This document shows, one piece after another, positions 63,610 through 64,000 of a DNA stretch of 64,000 nt. Each line of letters begins with the position of its first letter. Position 1 is the stretch's first letter. The notes under the pieces are model-generated. The model was not told the DNA's origin. It searched no databases and worked only from the letters and a program-made list of their open reading frames with translations. The position numbers and the translations under genes were made by a program. This DNA is from Nocardioides sp. TRM66260-LWL (lineage in GTDB: Bacteria; Actinomycetota; Actinomycetes; Propionibacteriales; Nocardioidaceae). The DNA lies in contig NZ_JAIQZK010000001.1 of NCBI RefSeq assembly GCF_020075545.1, positions 1,178,001-1,242,000 of the forward strand. Direction: 5' to 3'.

Positions 63610-64000
63610 TCAGCCGGCGGTGCGGGCCGCACGCCGGGCGGCGAGCTCGTCGCCCGGCCCGGACGTCACCGCGGGGGCGTCGGCCGCGCGCTCGCTCGGC
63701 AGCTCGGCGAGGGTGCCCTCGATCTCGCGCCAGACGCCGCCGATCGCGATGCCGAAGACGCCCTGGCCGCCCTGCAGGAGGTCGATGACCTCGTCGTTGC
63801 TGGTGCACTCGTAGACCGAGGCGCCGTCGGACATCAGGGTGACGCGGGTGAGGTCGTCGGTGCCGCGCTCCCGGAGGAACTCCACCGCGGTGCGGATGTT
63901 CTGCAGCGAGATGCCGGCGTCGAGCAGCCGCTTGATCACCTTGAGGATCAGGATGTCGCGGAAGGAGTACAGCCGCTGGGAGCCCGAGCCGCTCGCGCCC
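63610..64000 (-). CDS. MerR-family regulator, Rv1830-like (5' end outside window)
   Basis: The last 129 residues of a MerR-type regulator run off the window edge. SGSGSQRLYSFRDILILKVIKRLLDAGISLQNIRTAVEFLRERG closely matches the second MerR protein of the mycobacterial gcvH-garA-Rv1828-Rv1830-gcvB region, as does SDGASVYECTSNDEVIDLLQGGQGVFGIAI. The tail is Ala/Arg-rich and ends AARRAARTAG. The linkage to gcvP is conserved in actinobacteria. The DNA-binding helices are mostly outside the window. Confidence 0.88.
   Translation of the reverse strand, partial: GASGSGSQRLYSFRDILILKVIKRLLDAGISLQNIRTAVEFLRERGTDDLTRVTLMSDGASVYECTSNDEVIDLLQGGQGVFGIAIGGVWREIEGTLAELPSERAADAPAVTSGPGDELAARRAARTAG

Overview
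The window is very GC-rich, densely coded chromosomal DNA from an actinobacterium. The proteasome/pupylation locus (dop, pup, prcB, prcA, pafA, an FKBP lipoprotein, pafB, pafC, tatA, tatC, helY), RbpA, the Lnt-Ppm1 pair, a UMF1-type transporter, valine dehydrogenase and a homologue of mycobacterial Rv1830 all point to Actinomycetes. Gene order and content suggest Propionibacteriales, close to Nocardioides (inference, no search was run). I see no insertion sequence, phage, CRISPR array, rRNA or tRNA.

Layout. 1-11396: protein turnover (Dop, Pup, 20S subunits, PafA), the DNA-damage activator pair PafBC, Tat export and the HelY helicase. 11425-15804: an NAD(P)-binding protein, a 5'-3' exonuclease, an Lrp regulator facing a KamA-like radical-SAM aminomutase, and a GNAT. 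15801-20425: a TetR regulator divergent from a coupled enoyl-CoA hydratase / acyl-CoA ligase / YtcJ-type amidohydrolase / GNAT operon. 20839-24023: envelope lipid and glycan genes (lnt, ppm1, fxsA) facing rbpA. 24184-27960: MFS transporter, glycerophosphodiesterase and an XRE-HTH/MurA-like fusion. 28088-34062: mixed metabolism (ADH, MOSC, aldo-keto reductase, DoxX, valine dehydrogenase), a Nei glycosylase and a decayed grpB-like gene. 34177-38237: DinB, a UvrA paralogue and an mraY outside any visible division cluster. 38299-42405: a standalone TOPRIM protein and many small membrane proteins. 42427-48176: a two-component system, a Tat-exported amine oxidase, a monooxygenase-fold protein, an SGNH hydrolase and CinA. 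48180-52435: glycerol operon glpF-glpK-glpD. 52549-60481: isochorismatase-like hydrolase, a D-amino-acid lyase/racemase-fold enzyme, a cyclophilin lipoprotein, FdhD and SbcD-SbcC. 60500-64000: gcvP behind a glycine riboswitch, then a truncated MerR-type gene.

Regulation is unusually readable here. At least sixteen genes have a TANNNT -10 element ending 6 or 7 bases before the start codon, the hallmark of leaderless transcripts. rbpA has an exact GGAAT-N18-GTT (SigR/SigH-type) promoter. sbcD has a near-perfect PafBC-type (RecA-NDp) element, which ties it to the pafBC genes in the same window. The MurA-like/XRE fusion has a 22-bp palindrome over its own leaderless promoter. The TetR divergon has a perfect 18-bp palindrome, and gcvP has a class glycine aptamer. 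DNA repair functions recur across the window: PafBC, HelY, exonuclease, Nei, UvrA-like, TOPRIM, SbcCD and RbpA.
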